Made by a program: the position numbers and the translations under genes
Notes under the pieces: model-generated
Database searches by the model: none
What the model saw: the letters and a program-made list of their open reading frames with translations, nothing else
Told to the model about the DNA's origin: nothing
Origin: Elmis aenea
Taxonomy: Eukaryota; Arthropoda; Insecta; Coleoptera; Elmidae
DNA length: 64,000 bases
NCBI GenBank assembly: GCA_947652605.1
Contig: OX393579.1
Coordinates: 37,578,970 to 37,642,969 of the forward strand
Reading direction: 5' to 3'
Part shown: positions 33,449-44,694 of the stretch, piece by piece
Position numbering within the stretch: the stretch's first letter is position 1
Layout of the letters: each line of letters begins with the position of its first letter

Positions 33449-33588
33449 TGGTGCCTTTCCACGTGAGAGTAAACTACTCTCGATAGCAGCGTCGCCAAGG
33501 ATACAGCCCCTGAGAGTAACTCGCGATTGGCTGTATCCTTGGCGACGCTGCTATCGAGAGTAGTTTACTCTCACGTGGAAAGGCACCA
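33449..33588. mobile_element. Perfect-palindrome PIF/Harbinger-like MITE (140 bp)
   Basis: Two 60-bp arms (33449-33508 and 33529-33588) appear to be exact inverted copies around a 20-bp loop. They start TGGTGCCTTTCCACGTGAGA and end with its complement. A 3-bp TAA duplication flanks it (33446-33448 and 33589-33591), as for PIF/Harbinger elements. It interrupts the C-terminal region of the old LINE. Perfect arms imply recent insertion or correction between arms. Confidence 0.85.
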
Positions 33589-33745
33589 TAAGATAAAGCA
33601 TAAAAGGGGACCAGGTAGACAAAAATTATCATGGGTTAAAAACTTGAGACAATGGTATGGCAAAACATCTATAGAAATCTTCAGGGTCGTGGTGAACAAG
33701 ACACTTATAGCAAGGATGATCGCCAACATTCGCTTGTAGAAGAAG

Positions 33746-35004
33746 AAGAGGTTTAATTGATATCAGATCAAAATATTTCTCAAAATTTGTTGTATTGGCA
33801 GCAGCTCGTATCCGCAAAAATTCTCTCGTCGGTGTGATAAGAAGTATAGTTTGTGTATTCCCTATCCAAGACAGAATTTAGTTTTAATGTGGCTGTGTGG
33901 CTCTAAGCCTTAGACCTTGCCTTGAAGGTATTCGACATCTGTCTGATTAATAAATTTGTGTGTTTACTTAAGATTTGCGTAACCAAAGCTTAAAGGAATA
34001 TTTATAGATCCTTGTGTTGTGAAGCTCCAAGCTGCACCTTTTTTAGTTTAAAGAAATGTAATACGTTTCTGTCCGTATAAATATCGAAGAATTGTTAAAC
34101 AGTTTAAAAATTTTATTTGCACAGTTTGGGAGGTAATTTTAATGAAAAAACGCAATCCTAAAATACCTCTCATGGGAGTTTGCAAACGTTTTAAAGTGAA
34201 GATTAAAAGAATTTTTTAATTATATCTCGAACGATAATTAAATTTATTTATGTACCAAATTTTTTGTTGCAGTAAATGTGTATAATTAAACTATTTAAAA
34301 TGATGTTATATAAATTGTACCCTTGTTATTAATATCACCTAGCCCTTTACTTATTGCTTATCTTTAATTGCAGGTATTGAACTTTTTATTTATTGATTAA
34401 TTGATGACTGCTTCAAATTAAACGGTTCAAAAAATACTGAAAATTTAAAATTAAGAAGAATTCGCCGCTGATATTGTTTTGATAATACTGCAACTTTTGT
34501 GAAAAATAATCGAAAACTTTCCCAATTTACGTTAATTAACAAAAAACATTTAAAATTCCAGGAAGCGAAAGTTTAGCCACAAGGGAACGCTTATTTCAAT
34601 TCTGCAGGGATTTTAAAAGAAAGAACTCGTTTAAAACTTTGAAGTAGGGGAAATTTGTTATTTTAAACAAATTTTTAATTAAGTACTGTAGCTTACATCT
34701 TTAAAAAATTGTGGGACTTTTAAATTGATAGCCGAGATGTAAAGAAACAATTATAAAGTTGTCTTTGTAATACTGACTGGTTTTCTGTATTGTAATCACA
34801 TAATAAAAATAATATTTGCCTGCTGTTTTTTAATTTTGGTATTTTGTTGCAATTTAATGAAATCTGTTTGTGTTCAGAATGTTATTTTTAAGATCAATGA
34901 TTTGATCACTGATCTGAAATGAACGGTTGTTTCGTTTCGGGTCACTTATTTACAAACAAAATATTATTTGTTCTTTCAATTGTTTAAATTAACACTGTCT
35001 TCCT
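33746..35004. other. AT-rich stretch, no recognised gene
   Basis: Nothing codable recognised after the LINE remnant. Confidence 0.45.
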
Positions 35005-35690
35005 TCATAGCCTACTTGAAAATATTACGTTGCCCTAATAATTAACAATAAAATCGCGATATCTCGGAAAATATCAATTTTAGGTGAAAAACAGCCTTTA
35101 TGTTTTCGAAGGAGAATTAAATTTTCTATAAGAATGTGTAAAAATATACTGGGTGTTGTATTTAAGAAAAATGAGTTATCGATGTTTAAAGTTGTACAAG
35201 TTTAAACAAGCGTAAAAAACGCCCTGTATAATATTTTTTAAATGTACGTTGTGCAAAGTGTTAGTAAGCTTATTGTCAACATAAACTTAAAAAAAAAATT
35301 ACTTGCAATTTCAAAGTTCTTAAATGTTGAAAATTTTTAACAATGCTGTATAGCTCAAAATTTTCACAAAAATGTGATTTTAACGAAAACGGTCGACTTA
35401 AGCCCCATACAACCTCAAACATTTTTTGAAGTAAATTTAAAGAGGAATCCAAAAATATAAAAATATAAAGGGTGTTCTATTTAAAATTTCAAAGTTTGAG
35501 TCCGTTTCCGGTTGAACCGGAAGTCGTATCACAACCTCAATATTTTTATTGAATCCGGAATATACGATAACGGTCAAATACCAAATTTCATTGTATATTT
35601 TTAATAGTGTTCTAGATATTTGTTTGTTTCCATACTTTTGCGCATCCCTGTATGTAACTGCTGGCAAATTTAACATTTTTATTTTGTATA
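35005..35690 (+). repeat. Solo arm of the CAGGGTG foldback group, copy 3
   Basis: Same ordered blocks as 14262-14955: AAAATCGCGATATCTCGGAA, GGTGTTGTATTTAAGAAAAA, CGCCCTGTATAATATTTTTT, AACGAAAACGGTCGACTTAA, CGTTTCCGGTTGAACCGGAA. It lies immediately upstream of the foldback at 35735. Confidence 0.75.
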
Positions 35691-36089
35691 TAAAGGGAGT
35701 CTCTTATAGTACGATATAAATGGTACACACTGTACAGGGTGGTCCAAATTCGATGGGATTACATGGATATCTCGCTTAATATTCAAGATAGAGAAACGGT
35801 TAAATTACCAAAAATGTACAGTTTTTAGAGTTAATCTCAGAACCGTTTTCAAAAATATTCTATTATTACCGATTTTTGAGTTATTAGGAAAAAAGTGTTT
35901 TTTATCGTATTAATGCGTCATATCTCCGTTATTGTTGTAAATATAAAAAAAACATAAAGATTGCATTTAGATATATTTATGTAAAAATCGATGACACTAA
36001 AACAAAAGTTTTTGCGCTTGCTGTTAAAAAGTTATTACACAACCTTACCTTTTTTTAAATGGAAGCTTTAGTTGGCTATGACCTATTTA

Positions 36090-36520
36090 CATTTTTTATT
36101 TTTCTCATTCTAAATATATAAGGATTGATGCAGTTATTTTAAATAATAAGCCGGTTACGAAGGTTTTTTTAGTTAAAAAAAAACATATTAGGCCGTGAAA
36201 ACAAAAAAAAAGTTGTAAACCTTTTTAAATTCATGTGGTACAAGTTACGAAGGCTTTTTAATTTGCTGTTGAGATAAACATTATAAATATTTGAACATAA
36301 GATGGACCACATTACTGACTATATTGTTGTTATATTACGTTCGTAACTTGTACCTTACCACTTGAGTTTTAAAAGGTTTTAACCCTTGTTTTTCTTTTAT
36401 TTTCACAGCCTACTGTTTTTTTTTTTAAATAAAACAAATCAAAAAACCTTCGTAACTTGCATATTATTAAAAATAAGTAGACCATCCCTTATATATTTAG
36501 AATAAGAAAAAAAAAGCAAT
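36090..36520. mobile_element. Inner foldback (~430 bp)
   Basis: TCATTCTAAATATATAAGGA near 36105 pairs with CCTTATATATTTAGAATAAG near 36487-36506. GTTACGAAGGTTTTTT pairs with AAAAAACCTTCGTAAC and ACAAGTTACGAAGG with GTTCGTAACTTGTACC. TTACGAAGG occurs several times per arm. The ends are A/T-rich and not sharply defined. Confidence 0.7.
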
Positions 36521-36523
36521 ATA

Positions 36524-38394
36524 CAGGGTGCACCACGACTCTGAGATTCTTCGATAACTCCTTTATTAAATGAAAATATCAAAAAATATTTCATACAAAT
36601 ATTGTGCGAACCTATTTTCTACATAACCTAATCAAATATACAGGGTGTTTCGTTTGAGCGGCACATATAAAAATGTAACTTTTTTAAATAGAACACCCTG
36701 TATATTTTTACATTTTTGGATTCCTCTTAAAATTAACTTTAAAAAACGTATAAGGTTATATGGGTCTTAAGTCAACCGTTTTCGTAAAATTTACACTTTT
36801 ATGAAATTTTTGAGCAATACAGCACTTTCAATTTTTTTTAACATTAAAGTTATTTAAAACAGCGGTGAAATTTCGTTTAAAAATTAGATTGACAATGGAT
36901 TAATAAAACTTTGCGCTCGCTACATTTTAAAAATATTATACAGGGTGTTTTTTACGCTTGGTCAAACTTGTGAAACTTTAAACATCGATAAGTCATTTTT
37001 CTTAAATACAACACCCTGTATATTTTTACATTTTCTTGTAGAGAATTTAATTGTCTTTCGAAATTATTAAGCATGTCCTATACCTAAAGTTAATATTTTT
37101 CGAGCTATCTCGATTTTTATTATTATTACTAAGGCAATTGAAATATTTTAAAGTTGGCCATGGAGGTAAGTCGTTATTTTTGAAGGAATTTTCAACAAAA
37201 GAATAAAAAGAGCTGCAACTTTAATTTTAGCCTAAAAATGTACCCCATTTTTCCGAAATTTATCGTATAAATTGTTCAAAATTATGTCTGAAAGACTCTA
37301 GCACCCTTTATATTATAGAAGGTATAGAGTCTATAACATTTCGGGGGTTATACCATCAAAAGCAACACGCATCCTGTTCTGCATATCTTCAGCAGTTGTT
37401 GGGGGGTCTTGATACAACTGTATTATGTGTCCCCACAAAAATAAATCTATAGGGGTAAGATCAGGTGACCTAGCTGGCCAGGAGATTGGTCTACCTCGCC
37501 CTATCCATCTATTAGGATATTCTGTGTTCGGCAACTGCATTACTTGCTGTGTTGCTTTTAACGGTATAACTTCAATGTTATCAAGAGTGCTAGTCTTTCA
37601 TGCAACGTCTACGGCTGTGCGTAGAACAAGAACATAATTTTGAACAATTTATACGATAAATTTCGGAAAAATGGGGTACATTTTTTGGCTAAAATTAAAG
37701 TTGCAGCTCTTTTTATTCTTTTGTTAAAAATTCCTTGAAAAATTACGACTTACCTCCATGGCCGACTTTAAAATATTTCAATTGCCTTAGTAATACTAAT
37801 AAAAATCGAGATAGCTCGAAAAATATCAACGTTAGGTATAGGACATGCTTAATAATTTCGAAAGACAAATGAATTCTCTACAAGAAAAATATACAGGGTG
37901 TTGTATTTAAGAAAAATGACTTATCGATGTTTAATGTTTCACAAGTTCGACCAAGCGTAAAAAACACCCTGTATAATATTTTTTAAATGTAGCTAGCGCA
38001 GTGTTAATTAATCTATGGTCAATCTAATTTTTAAACGAAATTTTCCCGCTGTTTTAAATAACTTTAATGTTAAAAAAAATTGAAAGTGCTGTATTGCTCA
38101 AAAATTTAATAAAAGTGTAAATTTTACGAAAACGGTTGACTTAAGACCCATATAACCTTTTATATTTTTTAAAGTAAATTTTACGAGGAATCCAAAAATG
38201 TAAAAATATACAGGGTGTTTTATTTAAAAAAGTTACATTTTTATATGTGCCGCTCAAACTAAACACCCTGTATATTTGAAAATAATTTTAGGTTATGTAG
38301 AAAATAGGTTCGCACAATATTTGTATAAAATATTTTTTGATATTTTCAATAATAAAGAAGCTATCGAAGAATCTCAGGGTCGTGGTGCACCCTG
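36524..38394. mobile_element. Tc1/mariner-like foldback with DDE remnant (1,871 bp)
   Basis: CAGGGTGCACCACGACTCTG at 36524 and CAGGGTCGTGGTGCACCCTG ending at 38394 are inverted, flanked by TA (36522-36523, 38395-38396). Arms of about 740 bp are near-identical and contain internal CAGGGTGTTT/AACACCCTG blocks, so they are made of older CAGGGTG-group ends. The loop (about 37265-37660) carries the C-terminal part of a transposase on the minus strand. Confidence 0.85.
37331..37550 (-). pseudogene. Tc1/mariner-like transposase, C-terminal piece
   Basis: The minus strand reads NTEYPNRWIGRGRPISWPAR then SPDLTPIDLFLWGHIIQLYQ and PPTTAEDMQNRMRVAFDGIT, closing with PEML and a stop at 37331. The WPARSPDLTPID.FLWG block carries the third catalytic aspartate region of IS630/Tc1/mariner-type DDE transposases, and PN.WIGRGGPI..WP is typical of the insect family with paired N-terminal HTH units. 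The first two catalytic acids lie upstream and are not present. The piece is open over about 70 codons but is only a fragment. With 6776-7141 it shows both halves of this protein type in foldbacks of the window. Confidence 0.85.
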
Positions 38395-38720
38395 TATATG
38401 TGTAGTTTCCATGTAAAAAAAGGTTAGTTTTTGTCATAACTTTTTACCGGCGCGCGTACATTATTTTTTTTATAATCGATTTTTACATAAGAATAATAGT
38501 TTTTTCGATATTTACAACAATAACAGCGATATGACACATAATAATATGACAGGTACACATTTTTTCTAATAAGTGAAAAACCGGAAATGATGGAATATTT
38601 TTGAAGGCGGTTCGAAGTTTGTCTCAAAAAACTGCAAATTTTTGGTAAGGGAACCGGTTCTCTATGTTGAATATTAAGCGAGATACCCATGTAATCCCAT
38701 CGAATTTGGACCACCCTGTA

Positions 38721-39883
38721 CAGTTAAAAATGAGTACATTTTAATGATTCTTATTGTACAACTGCACATTTTCTATAGATCGTTAAAACGACAAACTAAC
38801 TTTTGTTTGAATTTTTCTTAGACTTAATACAAAATGCACTCGACAGAATTATGCGGTCGAGGCTTGTACTTTCAACCAATTTATTTCTAGTTTATTAAAA
38901 ACACAAAGCAATAACAATGTTCACCCAGTTTTGTGAGGAAATGAATTGTTTTTCACGACCTAAAATCGCTCACGTCGCGTTACGCGTGATCAGAATGAAT
39001 TTAATGCCTGCACCAGCTTCATTTCTTACCTAAACGTGGAATTTTCTTACAAAATTGGATTTAATATATGCGTTTGTTTTGTACGGAAGGGGGATGACTA
39101 AGTTTTCTTAAAGTAAAATCAGACAGAAATATTAATTTTTGATATTTGCGCTTATGCAACGTCGCTATTTATTCAGAGTTTTGTTGTTTTTGTGAATAGC
39201 ATTGCATAACTTTTTTAATTTAACAAACTCTGGCGGCGATATGGCTCGTGTTTGTCGTTTGTGTTGGAGGACTCCTTCACATTGTTTAGCGTAGTTTAGG
39301 TCTAGAGTAACAGCTAGGTGGAAGTTTGGCGAAATTAAACAACATATATTTTTGATTAACGTTTATTATTCAGATTTTGTTCACAATTTCGTAGACTTTA
39401 ACGTAGATTTGTATATATGTGTGTGTGCGTTTGAATTTTTATGTGTTTGTGTATGTGTCGAATAGCAGAAACCGCCTAATAGACCTCTTTGTTGGGATTC
39501 GTTTTATAGGGTCAGTCGATAACAAATCATTTGTTCGTAGACCTCGCTCTAAAATACATAAAAAGAATTGATACGTGAGCTAAAGTAGCGACAATTCGCC
39601 CAACTGCATATGCAATAACCCAATACGTTACATGGTTACAAGATACAGAAGCTTTAATCTAGCGATAACTTGCCGCAGAAGCTTACTCTGACGTTAGGTG
39701 GAGTTGAGGATAGCGTGGTGGTTCTATGTTAACAGATTTTTGTATTCAATGGTCTATTTTAATAAATGAGTCCATGAACATTAGCCCTCAAATTAGTTTT
39801 CCGATAAAATACTTGTTTCTTATGTATTCCTTTGCAAATATAAATAAACTTGTTGCCCCAGAACGTAAAAGTCAAGGTTTGGT
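38721..39883. other. AT-rich stretch, no recognised gene
   Basis: A TGTGTGTGCG-type short microsatellite lies at about 39415-39460. No coding motif seen. Confidence 0.45.
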
Positions 39884-40225
39884 GAAAATTGCTCGAAAAC
39901 AATTGCTAGAAAGAAAACTTTTTCGAAAAACTATTCCTCGAATGGAAAGTTTCTCGAAAGCTTATTTGCTCGAATAACAATTTTTTGAAAAGAAAATTGC
40001 TCGAAATAATAAAATAAGTTACTTAAAAAAAATTATTGAATTTATACAAATACAAAATAATTGAATGTACTAGAAAAGTTGTTTACATTTGTTTAAAAAG
40101 TTATGACGAAAACTTACCATTTTTGAATATGACTATGACCTATTTAAATTCTTTATGTTTTTTTATATCGAGCAATTGTATTCGAGCAATTGTCTTTTGA
40201 GCAATTGTTTTCGAGCAATTTTCCG
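39884..40225. mobile_element. Foldback with tandem TTGCTCGAAAACAA ends
   Basis: The left arm (about 39884-40005) is a run of degenerate TTGCTCGAAAACAATTGCTC-like units. The right arm (40170-40222) holds four tidy units of TCGAGCAATTGT in the opposite sense. GTGAAAATTGCTCGAAAACA and TGTTTTCGAGCAATTTTCCG pair at the tips. The architecture is the same as the telomere-core foldbacks (tandem-repeat arms) but the unit is different. No certain target duplication. Confidence 0.6.
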
Positions 40226-43200
40226 CAACCCAAAACGGATACCCATGTACCATTGGTTCATATCACAACTTCAGATTAATCATACTTTAGCAACTGATAA
40301 TTTTACTGTACTTGGTTCAAATTCAAACCCAACTCGTTTCATTTAAACAAAATCCTTATGATTTTGTTAGTGGTTTGTATATTATTCCTAAGCGTAAAAT
40401 TGTTAGTTTTTTTTCCGTTCTTAAACAGATTTTTAAGAATATTTTATCTGGTGACGTGTGCAATATGTCGCTAACATTATAGAACCGGTGCTGATCAGAA
40501 CTTAATTCGTTAACCCCTTTGCAAACTTGTGTCTTATACGTGCTAAAACTTAATAAGTTTGAAAGGCGTTAAGTTTAATGACATCACACGTCGCAAACGC
40601 ATTATGATAGGGAAAATCATTTTGGTAATCCTAATTAACACAATTAAGAGTGAGAGTGTTATTAGTTATACGATTTTGTGTTCTCTTCAAAATCGGTTTT
40701 ATTAGTAAAATAATTATCTGACGTATCGCAGATTATAATAATTTTTTGCTCTTGAAACGAAGCATGTGAATGTGAATGTATTAAATATAACAGTAACTGT
40801 TGATAAATATTTGTTTTACTGGCAAAGAATCTTAACGCCAAGTTACTTACAACTGTTGCAAGTTTTGGCAGCTGCGACGGTATTTGATGCCTTAAAAAAC
40901 AATAGAATTTTAAACTTATTAGCATTATTTTGGATGAGTTTAGACACTAGTTAGTTAATTAAGTCTTGGCAAGTTGTTCACTAATTAGCTCAAAGAAAAA
41001 TTAAGCCGAACTGTTTTAGTAATATTGATTGGAACAAAGCGTGCTGCAGATATTATTACCATATTGATAAATCATTTGTTTTAAATAAGTTCTAAATAAG
41101 TACTAACGTCCTGCATTATTAAATGATATAAATATATTTTGGATTAACAAATTTGTCATCATGGACTACTTACGTAACTTTAAAGCTGTAAAAATAAGTA
41201 CTGTGATGGACCGTACTGTACTTAGGCCGCACTGTTGGAGAAGAGTACTTATACTCTTATGTTTATTGTTTTTAATTCTGGCTAGTGATCGTCTTTGTAA
41301 CGTGAACCCTTAAACGTTGTTTTACGTAGTATACAGGTCTAGAGCATTTAGTACACAGTAAGAAACAAATAAAACACAACAATTCACACTTCTTTATTTT
41401 TCGACTGCTGTACATTTCTCGGTGGTTGGTTTTTAACTACCCCAGCGCGACTGTCCCAAGATTTTAGGTTCCCTATTGCTATCCTTTTTTTATTGTAGTT
41501 GCATCTTTGTCATTCTTTGCTATAATTACATATTTGTGCGAGTAGTTTGTTCTACTTATGATGTACAACTTTATCAACAAATCCTTTGTTGATTGACGAA
41601 ATCCAAATCTGGCGTTGCAGGACCCAAGTTATGACCGTAATATTTTAACGTTAATGTGTTTTACTAAAGTTGAAATCCTCATAACTTGGCCCTTTTGAAG
41701 TGTTACATGTTTTAGTAACTGATGCATCAGCATTTGTTGCAATGTTATCCATTTAAAATTAAATGAAATAACATTGAAGTAAAATAAAATAATTGATCTC
41801 GGGCAGGGTGTCACAGTACTTACATTCATTCAAATAAAGAGATTGTTTTCCTTGTCATTTTATACCTCATCGACTTTAAGATTTTTCTTTAACTATTATT
41901 ATTAAAAGTATTAAAATCGTTTTGTTATAGTATAAAGTAAAATACACTAAAGTAATTAAAATAAAAATATCAAACTTCTGTTTTAATAAAGTGTCTTAGT
42001 CAAAACGAATTATTCGCTTGAAAGGGCCACCTCAAATAATTTAAAAAGGTAAAATCTCACCTTAATTTTTAAAATTTCAACTTTTCAAAAGGTGAAATTT
42101 TACCATTTTAACTGCTACTGCTACTTCAGAAAGTATACAAATGAAAGTGTTAAACAAGGACAAAGTTGGTTTAACAATTATTTTTGTTACAGATGAACAG
42201 ATGAAATTATTTAAACATGTAAAAAAAAAGGTTGTGGTTGTCGAAAAACCGTAATTTGCCTAATAACTTGTACAGCCAAAACTTATTTATAGTAAAATAC
42301 TTTTAAAAGATTTAACTAAAATTTGGTTTTTGTTAATATTTTGGAAAAATATTAAGAGCAACCGTGCAATAAAATTAAAGGGCACTGAGGTTAAGCACTT
42401 TTGAACTTGAAAGGTCTAGAAAGAAGTTAAGTGAACCTATATTACTACACATTTCAGATCCTTTTGATCTTATATAAAATGACAACAGCCCACTACACCC
42501 TACACACTAGATAAAGTAGATAGGCAGAGCAAAGTTAACCCTGTTACGTGATCTAGATTTACTGTGGGCGAATAAAAATAAGAATTTTATTTCGTTGTTG
42601 TATTAGATGACTATTCTTGAAAATTACGTTCTGTTCAGAAGGCGCAAATTATCAAGTGCATGCCATTTAGTCTGTTTGTTTCTTTGAGTGCATTAAATAT
42701 TCCTTTTTATTTGTGTCGTTTTAAGAATTTCACAATTAAGAGTTTCTTTTGTGTTCATAATTAAAGAATTAATTTGGAAAAGGTTTTCCTGCAAACAAGT
42801 TTACTACAGGTTAAGCATTTTCTATTCAAAATTTCTTGTGTTGGAAGAACGCCACTTGACTATGTTTACTGTGTATTTTGTGCTTTTCAAATAACAGTTG
42901 CTCACCTGTTCTTTAATGTCAAGATAATTAAGTTAAGTATGTACTATGCCGATGACCCCAGAGAAATTGGAACATTGCAAAGTATTTGAAATAAATAGGA
43001 TTACATTTATCTATCTTGTTACAAAAGTAACGCTGTTATTAAAGTTATGGAGTGGTTTACTAACGAAACCTAAAAACAATTAAAAAATGATTAAAAAAAC
43101 TATATTTTTACTGTCACAGATTAAAAAAAAAACTACCGTTAGCGCGTTAGCTAACATTTCGATAAGACTAAATAGATTATTATGAAATATAAAAGCTTTT

Positions 43201-43481
43201 AAGCTGAGTTGTTAGTGATAAACGGCAATTTTTTTAAATGTAATATTCAAAATTAGCCATAACTTTATAAAAAAAATGTTTTTTGTTTTTTATACTGCGT
43301 CATTCAAAAAGTTTGCTACAAATGATACAGTTTTCTATTATCGATTTCTCAGTAAATTTTATTTATGACTATTCCCCTCATGGTCATATAAACCAATCAC
43401 TTTAGTCAAATTACAGTCACGCCTTAATGTTTTGACCAATCACGTTCATTTTTAAGCGGCAAAAACTCCAAATCGTCCCTT
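40226..43481. other. AT-rich stretch, no recognised gene
   Basis: No exon, RNA gene or large repeat recognised. A short hairpin, AAGGTAAAATCTCACCTT with AAGGTGAAATTTTACC, lies at about 42047-42106. Confidence 0.45.
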
Positions 43482-43517
43482 GGGATGTTTTCACCGGCAA
43501 AATAGCGAAAACATCCC
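43482..43517. other. Recombination-site-like palindrome upstream of the recombinase
   Basis: GGGATGTTTTC and GAAAACATCCC are perfect 11-bp inverted arms around a 14-bp spacer, ACCGGCAAAATAGC. Two recombinase-binding arms around a short core is the layout of tyrosine recombinase crossover sites. The spacer's ACCGGCAAAATA recurs at 45013-45024. It lies 76 bp before the recombinase start codon. The role is inferred. Confidence 0.45.
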
Positions 43518-43593
43518 GTTGTCATGTCAATTATATCCTTTGCAACCTGGTTGTTTGTTTACAGATGTTTGACAGTTGTAAAATATATTTAAA

Positions 43594-44694
43594 ATGAGCC
43601 ATTTTGGAATAACTTCCATAGAGGAAATACAAAAAACTGTTGCAAATATAACTCCCAAAAATACTGTTGCATCCAAAACGTCAATATGGAAACAATTTGA
43701 AAAATTTTGCAAGGAAAGGAGTTACGATTTAAATGCTGCTACAGAGGTTAGTACGCTATCGAAAATTTTAACAGATTATGGTTATAATATGAAAAAAACC
43801 AACGGGGAAAATTACAAAGAAAGCTGCGTAAAAACTATATGGAATACAACAGCAAAGTTGTTGCAGGAGTACTATTTCAAAAATTTTAATGTGGTATTTA
43901 ATCCCTTTACGGATATTATTTTTAAAGACGCCAGAGATGCTAAAACTGCAAAACGCAAAGAATTGCAAAAGATACCTTCGAAAAGAAAGGAAAGTTCAAT
44001 TTCACTTGCAAAAGATGAAGTATATAGGATGGCGCTTGCTTGGGATGAAGATACCCCAGACGGATTACAAAAAAAATTATATCATATAATCGCATACGAA
44101 CTAGCCTGGAGAGGTGACGAAGGAATTTATTGCAAAACGCATTACTTCAAAAATGAATACGCCAACGATGGGAAATCAACAGGAAGAATTGAATACAACC
44201 CAATATTTTCCAAAAATTCGCAAGGGGGAGAACGCAGACTCACGGATAGCAAATGGCTTGTTCGAAACACAAATGATCCGAACATTTGTCCAGTGCGCTT
44301 ATTGAAAAAGCTTTTTAAGAAGCGTCCAGGTCATATAATGACTGATAGAATATTTTTGAGAGTTAATCCATCATGGACAAGTGAAAAATCAGTTGGGTGG
44401 TATCTAAATTCTCCTATTGGAAAAGATTTGTTATCAAAATGGACCGTCATTTCAGCACAAAAAATTGGCCTCGACGTAAAAGAAAAAAAAATCACCAATC
44501 ATTCCCATCGATCTGCAGCAATATCTAATTTGGCGAAATCTGGTGTTGGGGAACACTCGATAATAAAAATTTCTGGACACTCGAGCGTAAATTTTATATC
44601 ACCCTATCTACAACTAAACAATGAGCACCACACGAGTCATAAGCAATATACGAAGAAATCCACCGAAGAAAGACGTATCCGTACCCATTCATGA
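43594..44694 (+). CDS. Tyrosine recombinase (Crypton type), intact, 366 aa
   Basis: This is the only long, unbroken gene in the window. It would cut and rejoin DNA through a covalent 3'-phosphotyrosine link to integrate and excise its own element in the nucleus. The N-terminal half (residues 1-130) is a basic SAM-like/core-binding region (SIWKQFEKFCKERSYD). The catalytic half follows: arginine 173 in AYELAWRGDEG, histidine 303 and arginine 306 in TNHSHRSAA, histidine 329 in KISGHSS, and tyrosine 338 in ISPYLQ, so the R-H-R-H-Y set is complete in normal order. A lysine between 190 and 260 is likely but I cannot pick it. The intron-free frame, 366 residues and relation to animal DUF3504-type proteins fit Crypton. 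The start ATG at 43594 is the first in frame after AAAATATATTTAAA. No frameshift or stop is seen, so the copy may be young or kept by selection. A domesticated recombinase is the main alternative. Confidence 0.9.
   Translation: MSHFGITSIEEIQKTVANITPKNTVASKTSIWKQFEKFCKERSYDLNAATEVSTLSKILTDYGYNMKKTNGENYKESCVKTIWNTTAKLLQEYYFKNFNVVFNPFTDIIFKDARDAKTAKRKELQKIPSKRKESSISLAKDEVYRMALAWDEDTPDGLQKKLYHIIAYELAWRGDEGIYCKTHYFKNEYANDGKSTGRIEYNPIFSKNSQGGERRLTDSKWLVRNTNDPNICPVRLLKKLFKKRPGHIMTDRIFLRVNPSWTSEKSVGWYLNSPIGKDLLSKWTVISAQKIGLDVKEKKITNHSHRSAAISNLAKSGVGEHSIIKISGHSSVNFISPYLQLNNEHHTSHKQYTKKSTEERRIRTHS

Larger units (their letters stand above)
30517..33745 (+). pseudogene. LINE reverse transcriptase pseudogene in several pieces
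   Basis: Plus-strand frames across many stops read RAQDMNVNVYACFFNCEKAL near 30560, LYWNQTVTVKVESQLTLETR and IMYGVRQGCVLFPL near 31430-31536, FNLYAEELFKEALSE, then RRYADNTVLTADS (the YADD box, here YADN). Later come KMWAHRR-like FEMWAHRRILRISWMNKVKN at about 32009-32065 and the C-terminal KRGPGRQKLSWVKNLRQWYG with ARMIANIRL ending at about 33739. Order and motifs are those of an insect LINE reverse transcriptase with its C-terminal tail. It is cut by a hAT MITE (31044-31391), a hAT element (32144-33362) and a palindromic MITE (33449-33588). The catalytic YADD is damaged and the frame is broken throughout, so it is long dead. Confidence 0.85.
35735..38718. mobile_element. Outer foldback of a nested set (Tc1/mariner-like ends)
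   Basis: CAGGGTGGTCCAAATTCGAT at 35735 and ATCGAATTTGGACCACCCTG ending at 38718 are inverted, with TA on each side (35733-35734, 38719-38720). Arms continue through GGGATTACATGG.TATCTCGC and AATATTCAA.ATAGAGAA (left to about 36050, right from about 38400). The loop has been filled by two further foldbacks (36090-36520 and 36524-38394). Confidence 0.85.

Noticed and set aside
37425..37637. 70-codon plus-strand open frame
   Set aside because: Antisense shadow of the WPARSPDL transposase fragment.
43594..44694. Bacterial or phage integrase contamination
   Set aside because: Codon use and AT content match the surroundings, flanks are eukaryotic repeats, no Shine-Dalgarno sequence or phage genes are nearby, and the HSHR and SPYLQ blocks fit eukaryotic Crypton-type enzymes.
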